A stretch of 64,000 nt of DNA from Niastella yeongjuensis (GTDB lineage Bacteria; Bacteroidota; Bacteroidia; Chitinophagales; Chitinophagaceae). Numbering within the stretch: position 1 is the first letter of the stretch; each line of letters starts with the position of its first letter. Location: assembly GCF_900110245.1 (NCBI RefSeq), contig NZ_FOCZ01000016.1, positions 62,001 to 126,000 on the forward strand, given 5' to 3'. A model generated the notes under the pieces. It was not told where the DNA came from. It saw only the letters and a program-made list of their open reading frames with translations, and made no database searches. Position numbers and translations under genes: made by a program. Positions 1 to 9,310 of this stretch are shown here, piece by piece.

Positions 1-549
1 CATCGTCAGTAACGTTTTTGCCAATTCGCAGAAGTTATTTGTCTCTTCTATTGAAATTGACTTCCTTGAGCATCTGAATAGACAGGCTTCATTATTGAAC
101 TCAAGTTCCATTTCGGGATGTGCTGTTAAGGCATCCAGGTTTTTGAACTGTAAAAGATGCTGAAGCTGTTGTTTGTCTTCTGTTACTACCTGGAATCTTC
201 CCGAAAACATTTTACTGTGCTCAAAATCTACATCATGCTTTAAAAATAAGTCAGTAAATTTTTCCCTTATGGTTTCTTTATGGATGTACGAATTTGGATA
301 TTTTACTTTCATTCTCAAATGTCCAAATAGATATTGGTTTGTGCCCGAATTGGATGACTTTCCCGTCGGATAGGAAGAGAAATACTCAGCTATGGAAACT
401 TGCAGCGGGTAATTTTGACTTGCTGAATTTAGAGTTTTGACAATCGTTGCTCCCAAAATTTTGAACATAAGAAAGCTTGTAAGATCTTCCTGAGGTGCAT
501 CTTGCATTTCTAGTCGTTCCCGAATAACAGATAAAGAGTCGTTTATCAT
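1..549 (-). CDS. Hypothetical protein, N-terminal part, cut by window edge
   Basis: An open frame of 183 codons without a stop runs leftwards from an ATG and off the window, so the C-terminus is missing. The protein begins MINDSLSVIRERLEMQD. The first 40 residues look helical. Around residues 65-110 a mixed region contains FGHLRMKVKYPN, followed by RFQVVTEDKQQLQHLL and a strand-rich part (MELEFNNEACLFRC). There is no signal peptide or membrane segment, so it is probably cytoplasmic. No family is recognised. Codon use and amino-acid composition look like real coding sequence, and the two short frames that overlap it on other frames do not. The chosen ATG is the first in the frame; only a weak ribosome-binding site lies upstream, as is usual in Bacteroidota. 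Confidence 0.7.
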   Translation of the reverse strand, partial: MINDSLSVIRERLEMQDAPQEDLTSFLMFKILGATIVKTLNSASQNYPLQVSIAEYFSSYPTGKSSNSGTNQYLFGHLRMKVKYPNSYIHKETIREKFTDLFLKHDVDFEHSKMFSGRFQVVTEDKQQLQHLLQFKNLDALTAHPEMELEFNNEACLFRCSRKSISIEETNNFCELAKTLLTM

Positions 550-884
550 TTTTTGATTTATAAGGGGTCAATATCCTGTGTCTTATTTCAGATTACTATA
601 ATCACGCAGAGTAATTTAATGTGAAGGTAAATGTTTTTAATCGTTCAACATTCAAAGTATACCCCTGTCCGTTTGATTGCCATCTCCATCAATCGACGGA
701 TACCCTTCATCAAATTGAGGGTAGCTGCCTTATTTCGACAGGAAGCTTCCTTAATTCATCAATTACCGGCAATATTTCAGGTTGAGATGCCAATATTCTA
801 TCTGAAAGATCCCATAATTCAGCTTGTAGGTGCAATAAATGATTTTAGTGCCTCCTGCGCTCATTTTTTGACCACTTATTCCTA

Positions 885-1220
885 TTGTTTCATAGAATAA
901 ATTAGTTGATGCTTCAATGAGCTGGTTAACAGTCGCCATAAATTGGTTGATAGTCATCATAAATTGCATGATAGCCCTCATAAATCGCATGATAGCCTCC
1001 ATAAATTGAATGACAGCTTTTTTAAACTTATTATAACTTTCGATAAATCCATTGCCAGCCTTACATAACTTATTATGACTCGCGCATTATTTATTATGGG
1101 TCCCAAATAAACGATTGGGGCTTTCGAACAACTTATTGTGATGTTTCAATGTCTCATTGACATTATCCAATAAGCCATTCCGTGAATTCATAAGCTAATT
1201 GTGTCATTCAAAAAGTTGAT
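885..1220. repeat. Decayed 21-bp tandem repeat array (about 16 units)
   Basis: Units start every 21 bp exactly. The four best copies lie at 927-1010 and share a core close to CATAAATTGCATGATAG. Flanking units on both sides diverge but keep the 21-bp phase and a boundary of the form AT followed by TG or TA. Two further CATCAA-type copies 21 bp apart at 687-728 are shifted by two bases and may be outlying units. On the minus strand 21 bp equals seven codons, and the frame encodes heptads such as MEAIMRF, MRAIMQF, MMTINQF and MATVNQL. That frame is open from about 1086 to 763 but has no convincing start, so it is either a decayed coiled-coil gene or a minisatellite. The rest of 550-1262 shows no supported gene. 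Confidence 0.75.
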
Positions 1221-1262
1221 GTTGTCAGATAATTTCTACTCGTAAACTAACGGAAAAATGGA

Positions 1263-1294
1263 ATTGTAATATGGGCAAATATAAGATATCTTTG
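1263..1294 (+). promoter_or_regulatory. Probable promoter of the HAD phosphatase gene
   Basis: A perfect Bacteroidota -7 box, TATCTTTG, stands 24 bp before the start codon. It is preceded by a 20-bp spacer and ATTG, a near match to the -33 TTTG. The order and spacing fit the known consensus for the primary sigma factor in this phylum. Confidence 0.5.
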
Positions 1295-1318
1295 CCTCCT
1301 TGTATTTGATTTTAACCT

Positions 1319-2110
1319 ATGATAAAACTAATTGTAACCGACCTCGATGGGACCCTGCTGAATGACCAACATGAAGTGCCTGAACGTTTTTGGGAAATGG
1401 CAGACCGCCTCTTCAGCAAAGGGATAAAATTGGCCATTGCCACTGGCAGACCTCATTTTAGCATCGCTGCTAAATTTCAGACAATAATAGACCAATTGTA
1501 TTCCATATCAGATAATGGTAGTCTTATTGTTCATGATAACACAGAGCTCCTTTCTAAATCACTGCCACCGCACGAAATTCAAGCATTGGTAATGGCAGCA
1601 CGCGGTGTCGACAATGCGTGGCCTATTCTTTGCGGAAGAGAGCAATGGTACCTGGAGAATTCAGATGAGGCCCTCATGAATGCCGTATTGGCCTACCACA
1701 GTAATTTTAAGGTTGTAAATGACCTTACAAAAGTAGAAGAAGCTTTCTTGAAGGTGACAGTTTACGATCAGGCAGGAGCGGAAACAAACAGCCATCCTCA
1801 CTATAAACATTTTGAAAACAGGTTAAAGATTGCCGTTGGTGGCGCAAAATGGCTGGATATTACCCGGACAGATGTTAACAAGGGGGAGGCTGTGCAACTA
1901 TTACAGTCATTGAATAATATTAGTCCCGATGAAACGCTGGTATTCGGTGATTTTATGAACGACTATGAAATGATGAAAACTGCTACCTACAGTTATGCCA
2001 TGAAAAATGCGAACCCGAAATTGAAGGAGGTCGCAAACTTTGTTACCGATAAGGATAACAATGAGGCAGGGGTGCTGGATATCATTGAAAAGTTATGCTT
2101 TAATTCATAA
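1319..2110 (+). CDS. Cof-type HAD-IIB family phosphatase
   Basis: A 263-residue cytoplasmic phosphatase of the haloacid dehalogenase superfamily, subfamily IIB (Cof/YidA type). These enzymes remove phosphate from sugar phosphates, nucleotides or cofactors such as FMN or pyridoxal phosphate; the substrate cannot be told from sequence. Motif I is VTDLDGTLL, with Asp8 as nucleophile and Asp10 as acid/base. The C-terminal motif IV is GDFMNDYEMM, which binds magnesium. The cap lies between them. Length and motif order are normal for the family. The gene stands alone between its own promoter and a strong hairpin terminator, so it is probably monocistronic. Confidence 0.9.
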   Translation: MIKLIVTDLDGTLLNDQHEVPERFWEMADRLFSKGIKLAIATGRPHFSIAAKFQTIIDQLYSISDNGSLIVHDNTELLSKSLPPHEIQALVMAARGVDNAWPILCGREQWYLENSDEALMNAVLAYHSNFKVVNDLTKVEEAFLKVTVYDQAGAETNSHPHYKHFENRLKIAVGGAKWLDITRTDVNKGEAVQLLQSLNNISPDETLVFGDFMNDYEMMKTATYSYAMKNANPKLKEVANFVTDKDNNEAGVLDIIEKLCFNS

Positions 2111-2112
2111 CC

Positions 2113-2146
2113 CGGAAAAAAGGCTCACCGACGTGAGCCTTTTCCG
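2113..2146. terminator. Bidirectional terminator
   Basis: An 8-bp stem, AGGCTCAC pairing with GTGAGCCT, closes a 4-nt loop. It is flanked by an A-run on the left and a T-run on the right, so it can end transcription of the HAD gene on the plus strand and of the efflux operon on the minus strand. Confidence 0.8.
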
Positions 2147-2173
2147 TTATAACATCGGTATATCTTCAACTGA

Positions 2174-3289
2174 CTAATTATATTTCCCTTCTTTTATTTC
2201 TTCTGAAGGTTTAAGAACTATGTTATCATTCTTCCCGAAATTTCCAAAAACCTCTAACAGGCTATCCAGTCTTACTCCTTCTTTTACAGGGATCCTCTTT
2301 ATTTCCTGATTATTGAATGTTAGAACGAAAACACCTGACTGAGTATTGAGCAAGCTTTTAACAGGAATCCAGTATGTTGGATCTTTACGCTTTAGTTGCA
2401 ATGTTACCTGCGCGTAATCACGCCCCTGCAGATCTCCTGATGCATTGTCTACATCAAATTCTACTACTAATGACCGGTTCTGCTGATTCAGCAGACCGGA
2501 TGACCTCGATAGTTTTGTTTTGAAGATCTTTCCGGGTTGAGAACTTATGGTAAATGTGGCGGTCATTCCCTCTCTTACGGCCGATGCATGTTTCTCAGGA
2601 ATAGAAACGGTTAAGCGAAGCTTTTTTTTCTGTTCTATCAGGAAAAGGGGCATGCCTGAGGAAGTTCCTGCCAATGCGCCCAGGGAAACATTTCTGGCGG
2701 TAATTATTCCGTCGAATGGGGCGGTGATGCGCAGGTATTTTTGAATTTGAGCAGTTTGCTCCGTTTCGGATGTTGATGCCTCATAGGCAGCTTTTGTGCT
2801 TTCCATGGCACTTTTTGCTCTTTCTAATTCTATTGCTGCTACGGCTCCGCTTGTTTTTGATGCCTCTGCCAGTCTTTCATAGTTCTGTCTGGCAAATAAA
2901 TAATCGTTGTAGACCTTCTGCCCGGAAGATTTGTTTGACATATACTTCTGCTCTATTTCCGGGGCTTCCAGTATGGCAAGCAATTGCCCTTTGCGCACCC
3001 GGTCGCCCCGGTCAACATAAAGATGCTGTACAAAACCGGGCAGTTTGGCGTATACCGATACTTCCTCATTCGGTTCCAATTCCGCGGGCAAAGAAAGCTC
3101 ATACCCCGGATTTATAAACCTGATGGGTGTTGTATTAAATGTTTCAGGCATGGGTATTCCCGATGTCGATTCCTTTTTTTTGCCCTTTTCGTCGTTACCC
3201 GGTGAACAGGCAGCAAGCGCCAATAAAGCTACGATTGGTATAATATATGCTTTTGCTATTTTTTGTTGTATCCAGGAGTTACAAAACAT
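2174..3289 (-). CDS. RND efflux periplasmic adaptor lipoprotein
   Basis: A 371-residue membrane fusion protein (HlyD/AcrA/CusB class) that bridges the inner-membrane pump and the outer-membrane channel. The N-terminal hydrophobic stretch ends in a lipobox, LALAAC, with Cys28 as the probable lipid anchor. Then follow a barrel-sandwich (lipoyl-like) half around SVYAKLPGFVQHLYVDRGDRV, a helical hairpin at about residues 125-185, the second lipoyl half (RITAPFDGIITARNVSLG), a beta-barrel and a membrane-proximal domain. It is the last gene of the efflux operon, 5 bp behind the permease. The substrate is not predictable from the adaptor. The small basic protein and peroxiredoxin upstream suggest stress or xenobiotic export, but this is only inference. 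Confidence 0.9.
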   Translation of the reverse strand: MFCNSWIQQKIAKAYIIPIVALLALAACSPGNDEKGKKKESTSGIPMPETFNTTPIRFINPGYELSLPAELEPNEEVSVYAKLPGFVQHLYVDRGDRVRKGQLLAILEAPEIEQKYMSNKSSGQKVYNDYLFARQNYERLAEASKTSGAVAAIELERAKSAMESTKAAYEASTSETEQTAQIQKYLRITAPFDGIITARNVSLGALAGTSSGMPLFLIEQKKKLRLTVSIPEKHASAVREGMTATFTISSQPGKIFKTKLSRSSGLLNQQNRSLVVEFDVDNASGDLQGRDYAQVTLQLKRKDPTYWIPVKSLLNTQSGVFVLTFNNQEIKRIPVKEGVRLDSLLEVFGNFGKNDNIVLKPSEEIKEGKYN

Positions 3290-3294
3290 TGTAT

Positions 3295-6200
3295 TTACAT
3301 TTTAGCGTTTAAAGGATGTTCTTCATAATATTGGCTGTCCTTATCATCAGGGTCAAGGGAAGGGCTACTTACTGCAGTGCCTGCCATTAGTGATGAAAAG
3401 AAATGTGGTGCCAGCAGCAGAATAGTTGCTGTTGATGCTATCAGGCCACCAATGACTGCCCGACCTATTGGCGCTACCTGCTCTGCTCCCTCTCCTATAC
3501 CCATTGCCATTGGCAACATACCTGCAAGCATTGCAGCGGCGGTCATCAATACCGGTCGAAGACGTGAGGAGGCGGCTAACCTGGCAGCATGAGTGGCATT
3601 CAGAGAAAGCTGCTTCCGGTAATACTCCGCCTGATTTACCTGTAATACGGCATTTGATACGGATATACCTATTGACATAATTATACCCATATATGACTGC
3701 AGGTTCAGGGTGCTGCCTGTTATAAAAAGCATGAGTAAACTGCCGGCTATCACCGCTGGTAATACTGAAAGTATGATCAGCGGAACTTTGAACGATTGGT
3801 AATAAGCTGCCAGCATAAGGAATATTGCAATGATAGCAACTGCCAGGCCTGATAGCAGACTACTAAGTATTTCGCTGAGCAATTGTTGTGTTCCTTCCGT
3901 GAACACCGTTATGCCACGGGGAATTTCGCCGGCTTCTTTAATGGCTTTTTTGATGGCTTTTGATGCTGTTCCCAGGTCTGCACCCGACACATTTGCTATT
4001 ACTGTAACATACCTGTTGGGTCCTTTTCTGTTTACCTGTGCGGGCGATGTTACCCGGCGTACAGTTGCTACATCTTCCAATACCGGGCTCAGGCTGCCCT
4101 TTTTTAGCGGCAATGACTTTAATCTTTCTTCAGAAGACATAAACGCCTCTGGTATTTGCACCTGCACCTGGAATACCAGTCCCGATTTTGAATCTACCCA
4201 AAGATTCTTGTCTGTGAACCGGGTGGAAGAAGTGGCCGTTACCAGGCTTCCGGTTATATCCTGCATGCTCAGGCCAAATTGCCCGGCAAGCTCTCTGTTG
4301 ACCTCTATTTCCAATGTTGGATAGGCAATCGGTTCTGCAATCCGGACATCTCTTAAATAGGGCAGTTTTTTCAGGTTCGCCTCAATTTTGGATGCATAGG
4401 CGAAGGCACTTTTTACCTGTCCAGCGCCCACTTTTATTTCAATAGGCGTCATTGCTCCCTGGCTCATGATCCTTTCAGTCAACTCCAACGGCTCAAAATT
4501 TATTTTTGCTTCCGGATGTTTTTGGGCCACTACCTCCCTGATCTTTTCTTTCAAAATTTCCATAGAGCCGGTATATTGCTGCTGATTTACCGACACCTGC
4601 AGCACTGCTTCATGAGATGCATTCGTAAAAAGGAAAATGGGATTAATGGGGGATCCTGCCGGTTGTAACCCTACATAGGCTGAGGTTATGTATAAGCCGT
4701 CATTTGGAACCAGTGCAGCAATATCCCGGGTAATATTTTTCACAAGTTCTTCGGTTTTCTCCAGCCTGCTTCCCTGCGGCGCCTGAATGCGCAGCTGCAG
4801 ATCACCCCCATTAGAAACCGGCATTACATCCGTTCCTACCCTGCCGAGTAATATGGTTATAATTGCGCCGGATATAATTATATACACGGCAAGCAGCATT
4901 AGTGACCTGTTTGACCATTTACGCATCCGGTAGGAATAGCTTATCCTGATCTTTTCAAAAAAAGCCCGTTTTCTTTGCGGGCGGGCTGCATGGCCCCGTT
5001 TGGTTGTCATTATCCAGTTGGCAACTATGGGTACAAACGTTTGTGATGCCAAAAAAGAGGCGATCATGGCAAAGGCTACCGCCATAGACAGCGGCATAAA
5101 CATATCCTTTTGAATACCGGTCATAATAAATACAGGGGTCAGTACCGCCAGGATACATAAAAGAATAAGCAATTTGGGAATAGAGATCTCCAGTAGGGCA
5201 TCCACTATTGCCCGTTGCTTATTCTTTCCCTTCTCTATATGCTGGTGGATGTTTTCTATGGTTACCGTAGCTTCATCTACCAAAATGCCAATTGATAAAG
5301 CAAGGCCACTCAGGGTCATAATATTTATAGTTTGTCCTAAGAGATACAGTACTACTACTGCTGCCATCAGGGCGATGGGTATGGTAAGTACTACAATTAG
5401 TGCACCCCGGGTATCTCCCAAAAACAGCAGGATCATCAGCCCGGTAAAAACCGCCCCCAGGATCCCTTCATGAATAAGATTGGACAATGACCGCTCAATG
5501 TATTTGGACTGGTCAAATACATATTTTATGGAGACATCTTCCGGCAGCTGGTTCCTGAATAAGGGTAATGCGTTCTTCAAGTTTCTTACTGCACTCAGCG
5601 TTGATGCATCCGCTTTTTTTATAACCGGCAGGTATACAGAGCGCCTGCTGTTGATCAATGCATATCCTACTGTTTGATCTGCGGCATCTTCAACTTTCGC
5701 AACATCCCGTACAAATACAGTGCGGTTGCCGCTGGTTTTTACCGGCATGTTCAGGAATGCTTCGGGGTTAATGCCAATAGAGTTAACGGGGACCATCAGG
5801 TTCTGCTCCCCTATACGAATGTTACCTGCAGGTGACGGCAGGCTGTTTCTGGTAATGGTGGCTGTTATGTCTTCCGGGCTTAGTCCATTGGCCTGCATCA
5901 ACTCCGGATCTATATTGACAACGATTGATCGAAGATTGCCTCCGAATGGTGCAGGGGCAGTGATACCTGGTATTTCTGCAAACATGGGCCTGATCTTTGT
6001 AAATACCAGCGTCTGGATTTCGTTGATGCTTCGCTGATCACTTTCAAAAACCAGTTGCCCAACCGGCAGGGAGCTTCCGTCGAAACGAACAACAATGGGA
6101 GGTATTGATCCGGGTGGCAGAAATCCCATTGCCTTGGATACAGCGGTTGAAACCTCTCCGGCAGCCTGTGACATATTGGTTCCCGGATAGAATGTCAACT

Positions 6201-6474
6201 TCATTAATGTTAACCCCTGTATACTTTTAAAATCAATATCTTTTACTCCATTTACAAACAGCAGCACTTTTTGAAACTCATTGGCCATAAAACCGTCCAT
6301 GTAAGCGGGGGAAAGACCACCGTATGTCATGGAGATATAAATGGCTGGTAATTCAACTTCGGGGAAGATATCGACATTTATTTTTTTTATCGTGCTGTAG
6401 GAACCAACTACAATCGCCAGCACGACCACCATCACTGAAACCGGCTTTCTTAAAGCAAATCTTATCAGGTTCAT
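3295..6474 (-). CDS. RND efflux transporter permease
   Basis: A 1059-residue inner-membrane proton-driven pump of the RND superfamily, the usual length for HAE1/HME members. It starts with the typical NLIRFALRKPVSVMVVVLA first transmembrane helix followed by a large periplasmic loop, a block of helices (about residues 335-480), a second helix (around 530), a second loop and a C-terminal helix block. The TM4 proton-relay motif reads GILVDEATVTIENI; an Asp-Glu pair replaces the Asp-Asp pair of AcrB. The gene lies between the outer-membrane channel and the adaptor, with 9 and 5 bp gaps, so the three are cotranscribed. The family assignment is secure, but drug versus metal specificity is open. 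Confidence 0.95.
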   Translation of the reverse strand: MNLIRFALRKPVSVMVVVLAIVVGSYSTIKKINVDIFPEVELPAIYISMTYGGLSPAYMDGFMANEFQKVLLFVNGVKDIDFKSIQGLTLMKLTFYPGTNMSQAAGEVSTAVSKAMGFLPPGSIPPIVVRFDGSSLPVGQLVFESDQRSINEIQTLVFTKIRPMFAEIPGITAPAPFGGNLRSIVVNIDPELMQANGLSPEDITATITRNSLPSPAGNIRIGEQNLMVPVNSIGINPEAFLNMPVKTSGNRTVFVRDVAKVEDAADQTVGYALINSRRSVYLPVIKKADASTLSAVRNLKNALPLFRNQLPEDVSIKYVFDQSKYIERSLSNLIHEGILGAVFTGLMILLFLGDTRGALIVVLTIPIALMAAVVVLYLLGQTINIMTLSGLALSIGILVDEATVTIENIHQHIEKGKNKQRAIVDALLEISIPKLLILLCILAVLTPVFIMTGIQKDMFMPLSMAVAFAMIASFLASQTFVPIVANWIMTTKRGHAARPQRKRAFFEKIRISYSYRMRKWSNRSLMLLAVYIIISGAIITILLGRVGTDVMPVSNGGDLQLRIQAPQGSRLEKTEELVKNITRDIAALVPNDGLYITSAYVGLQPAGSPINPIFLFTNASHEAVLQVSVNQQQYTGSMEILKEKIREVVAQKHPEAKINFEPLELTERIMSQGAMTPIEIKVGAGQVKSAFAYASKIEANLKKLPYLRDVRIAEPIAYPTLEIEVNRELAGQFGLSMQDITGSLVTATSSTRFTDKNLWVDSKSGLVFQVQVQIPEAFMSSEERLKSLPLKKGSLSPVLEDVATVRRVTSPAQVNRKGPNRYVTVIANVSGADLGTASKAIKKAIKEAGEIPRGITVFTEGTQQLLSEILSSLLSGLAVAIIAIFLMLAAYYQSFKVPLIILSVLPAVIAGSLLMLFITGSTLNLQSYMGIIMSIGISVSNAVLQVNQAEYYRKQLSLNATHAARLAASSRLRPVLMTAAAMLAGMLPMAMGIGEGAEQVAPIGRAVIGGLIASTATILLLAPHFFSSLMAGTAVSSPSLDPDDKDSQYYEEHPLNAKM

Positions 6475-6483
6475 TCTTGTGTT

Positions 6484-7866
6484 TTAGAGGTTGTTAAAAA
6501 GGAATTGAAAATCGGCTGTCAACGCTGCCCGATCGGCATGAAGCATCCAATAATCAACTGTAGCTTCTATTTGGTTATTCTCTGCCTGTTCGAGCAATAA
6601 TTGGATCTGAAGCAATTCAGTTAATGTTATAAGGCCGCTTTTAAAACGGGACATGTACATGTCGTATGCGCTAACCGCCTGGCTCACTGCTATGCCTGTT
6701 TTTTGTACCTGTTGATACTGCTGAACCGCTTTAACCTGAAATGATAATAAGTCTGCCTGCATTGCCTGTTGATACTGTTCCCGCAGGTGCCCGGTAGTTT
6801 CGGCCTCTTTTTGTAAACCGGCATATTTTAGCCGATTGGCATACAATCCTGTAATGTTCCAGGTTATGCCTATCCCGGCCAAATAGTTATTGGTGGCATT
6901 GGTAAAACCTTTCTGCCAGTTGCCAGAAGCAGAACCATTTGAACTGATACCTGCTCCCCTGTACGCATAGCCTCCCAAAAAACGCACTGACGGCAGCGCT
7001 TTCTTCTTTTCTACTTCACCGCTCAGTTTATAAAAATCAACCTGCCTGTCCAATGCAACCAAAATTGGATGCTCAGTGCTGATAAGCTCTTCTCCCTCAT
7101 TCGGGGCTGGTTTTGTAGCTGCCATAAAACGTTTTGCGGAAGAACTGTACCCGACGAGTGCTCCATTAGTAAGCTCTGACAGTTTTATTAAATTAGCTTC
7201 ATGCAGGCCTTTCCATTTTTCATATTCGCCTATTGCCTGCATGTAAGCGGATGAAGCCAACAAACTGTCTGCAGCCGGTTTGAGACCTGCTGCAGACAAG
7301 CCGCTGGTGATCTTTCGGATATCATCCAGGCGGTCTGCATTTTTCTTTATCCAGCGAAGCTTTGTATCGGTATAGAGTAGTTGTATATAACGTGTTGAGA
7401 GCATTTTTTTTAAATTCAACAAATAGGCGTCATATTCACTGCGCTTTTTAGCTGTTAATGCATGACTGGCCTCATTTTCCTTTCTAAGTTTACCGAAAGC
7501 ATAAATATCCCATTCCAATGTCGCTGAGGTGAATGTATTGGCCGTGAGGGGCGATCCATCTGTAGCAGTGTTGCCGCTAACATTGAAAAAGCCTGCCTGG
7601 GGGAAAAATGCGCCTGCATTTCCCTTATAAGTACCATAAGTATTCTGCGCTTGCGCTTTTAGCTGTGGCAACATATTGCTTGCCTGGTATTTTTCATCGA
7701 GCCTGGCTGCTTCTATGGCGGATTGCTGTGATCGAATACCGGGATAGTTTGCCTCCACCTGCGGCCATAAGTGACCCAATGTATTGGTGTCTTCCTGTGC
7801 CAGCAGTGGATAAAAGGCCACGTTGGTCAGCCACAGCACAGCGACCCCGATAATATGTTTCAACAT
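6484..7866 (-). CDS. TolC family outer-membrane efflux protein
   Basis: A 460-residue outer-membrane factor with a cleavable signal peptide (ends near FYPLLAQ). Two long alpha-helical repeats are visible, each followed by a strand pair, as in TolC. The second repeat ends with the typical pattern YDMYMSRFKSGLITLTELL. It provides the exit duct for the RND pump encoded directly downstream. It follows a 117-bp gap after the small membrane protein gene, so it may have its own promoter as well as read-through. The assignment rests on helix periodicity, length and neighbours. Confidence 0.92.
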   Translation of the reverse strand: MLKHIIGVAVLWLTNVAFYPLLAQEDTNTLGHLWPQVEANYPGIRSQQSAIEAARLDEKYQASNMLPQLKAQAQNTYGTYKGNAGAFFPQAGFFNVSGNTATDGSPLTANTFTSATLEWDIYAFGKLRKENEASHALTAKKRSEYDAYLLNLKKMLSTRYIQLLYTDTKLRWIKKNADRLDDIRKITSGLSAAGLKPAADSLLASSAYMQAIGEYEKWKGLHEANLIKLSELTNGALVGYSSSAKRFMAATKPAPNEGEELISTEHPILVALDRQVDFYKLSGEVEKKKALPSVRFLGGYAYRGAGISSNGSASGNWQKGFTNATNNYLAGIGITWNITGLYANRLKYAGLQKEAETTGHLREQYQQAMQADLLSFQVKAVQQYQQVQKTGIAVSQAVSAYDMYMSRFKSGLITLTELLQIQLLLEQAENNQIEATVDYWMLHADRAALTADFQFLFNNL

Positions 7867-7983
7867 ATTATTTAATAGATTTTTTAACGGGCTATGATGA
7901 GACCCGAAGATTTTTGAGAGATAAATAAATGCCCTGACGAAGTGAATTACTTTATCAGTTGTTTTGAGATGGGAGGTATGATT

Positions 7984-8370
7984 CTAAATGATAAGTCTGC
8001 GATGCTGCAAAAAGAGGGATAGATCAGTGAGTATATTGTATTTCCAATACCTGGGAAATGTTTTTCGAATAAAATTTCCGAAGCTGAGGGCCAGAAACGC
8101 TGTTATGAAAAGCAGTACCGGCAAATAATCCGTAGCCGATACTGATTTAAGCTGAGTCAGATTAGTATCTGCTGATTCACTTTTTTCACAGGTGTCAGCC
8201 AGATAGGCTGCAAAATGATTTATGTCTTTGGGAGAGGAGCTTTCTGTTTCTGTATGGATATGTACAAGGCTTATGATCCCTTTTTTAATGGGACAGGATG
8301 AGATCAATAACAGCAATATCGACACCAGGAGGATCAAATGCCGTGGGATATTTCTTTTGCTATTATTCAT
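7984..8370 (-). CDS. Small membrane protein upstream of efflux operon
   Basis: A 128-residue protein of unknown function. The N-terminus is basic, then very hydrophobic (LILLVSILLLLIS) and followed by SSC, which could be a lipobox or simply the end of a signal anchor. A short histidine/glutamate stretch (HIHTETE) follows, and a second transmembrane segment lies near residues 85-100 (LPVLLFITAFLALSFG). The C-terminus is basic. It sits between the peroxiredoxin and TolC genes on the same strand and may belong to the efflux unit. Small proteins of this layout occur beside metal RND pumps in Bacteroidota, but no family name can be given. Confidence 0.65.
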   Translation of the reverse strand: MNNSKRNIPRHLILLVSILLLLISSCPIKKGIISLVHIHTETESSSPKDINHFAAYLADTCEKSESADTNLTQLKSVSATDYLPVLLFITAFLALSFGNFIRKTFPRYWKYNILTDLSLFLQHRRLII

Positions 8371-8407
8371 GTTTTATGATTTTTTAACACCTTATTTCTC
8401 CGTGTTA

Positions 8408-9046
8408 CTATTCAATATCCGGTTGTGGAGTATATCGTAAATAAGGTTTTACTTCATTAATCCCTTTGGGAAACTGGCTGATTGCATCCTCCGTTTTTAC
8501 TGCATTTGAAATGATGACGTCATCACCGGGATTCCAGTCTGCAGGCGTTGATACCTTGTAATTGTCTGTTAATTGAAGGGAATCGATAACACGTAATATC
8601 TCATTAAAATTCCGGCCGGTTGAAGCGGGGTAAGTCAGGGTTAAGCGGATCTTTTTGTCAGGACTGATTATGAATACAGAACGAACCGTTTGTGTTCCTG
8701 AAGCATTGGGATGGATCATGTCGTATAAGGTAGACACCATCCTGTTTTGGTCAGCAATCAAAGGAAATTCGACACTTGTTGCTTTTACTTCATTGATGTC
8801 TTTAATCCATTCATAATGGTCGTCAATTCCATCAACACTTACAGCAATAGCCTTAACGTTTCTTTTTTTAAATTCTTCGTGTAACTGTGCCGTTCTACCC
8901 AGTTCCGTTGTACATACGGGCGTATAGTCTGCCGGATGGGAAAGCAAAAGCCCCCAGCTATTTCCCAAAAAAGTATAAAAATCGATTACTCCAAGAGTGG
9001 TCGATGCCTTAAAATTGGGAGCTTCATCCCCTAAATGTAATGTCAT
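8408..9046 (-). CDS. 1-Cys peroxiredoxin (Prx6 type)
   Basis: A 212-residue thiol peroxidase that reduces hydrogen peroxide and organic hydroperoxides in the cytoplasm. The peroxidatic cysteine is Cys45 in the motif DYTPVCTTE; it is the only cysteine in the protein, which defines the 1-Cys (Prx6/AhpC-TSA) subgroup. The C-terminal 1-cysPrx domain (residues about 160-205, with TPADWNPGDDVI) is present. It is followed at 37 bp by the small membrane protein of the efflux unit. A 17-bp inverted repeat stands about 55 bp before the start codon and could be a stress-responsive operator. Confidence 0.93.
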   Translation of the reverse strand: MTLHLGDEAPNFKASTTLGVIDFYTFLGNSWGLLLSHPADYTPVCTTELGRTAQLHEEFKKRNVKAIAVSVDGIDDHYEWIKDINEVKATSVEFPLIADQNRMVSTLYDMIHPNASGTQTVRSVFIISPDKKIRLTLTYPASTGRNFNEILRVIDSLQLTDNYKVSTPADWNPGDDVIISNAVKTEDAISQFPKGINEVKPYLRYTPQPDIE

Positions 9047-9101
9047 AATTTATTTTTTTGAGCTGTTTTGTATTTCCCGGGAATGTAATAAAATAATCAG
9101 G

Positions 9102-9118
9102 TTCAAATTTAATTTGAA
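9102..9118. promoter_or_regulatory. Inverted repeat upstream of peroxiredoxin gene
   Basis: TTCAAATttaATTTGAA is a perfect 7-3-7 palindrome in the divergent region between the peroxiredoxin and VOC genes. The size fits a dimeric repressor or activator site. It is AT-rich, so chance occurrence is possible. It does not match the PerR or OxyR consensus as I know them. Confidence 0.3.
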
Positions 9119-9310
9119 TAATGCTGCTGTAATGGTACTATATACTTATTATATGGTATTTTTCGAAGATTGCTGGCCTTTATTGGAATTTATATTGGCA
9201 ATTGTGTTTGAAGGTTTCATGATTTCAATGATTAGTATCATGATTTTGCCCGGTCAACGGCCTTCCAATTTTCGGTAACTTACGTATCTCAAAACAAATC
9301 GGCAGCTGGT

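Noticed and set aside
763-1002. Intact small gene encoding the heptad peptide on the minus strand
   Set aside because: The start lies inside a repeat unit, no ribosome-binding site is seen and flanking units have stops; treated as part of the repeat.
885-1220. CRISPR-like array
   Set aside because: Units of 21 bp follow each other without spacers, and no cas genes are present.
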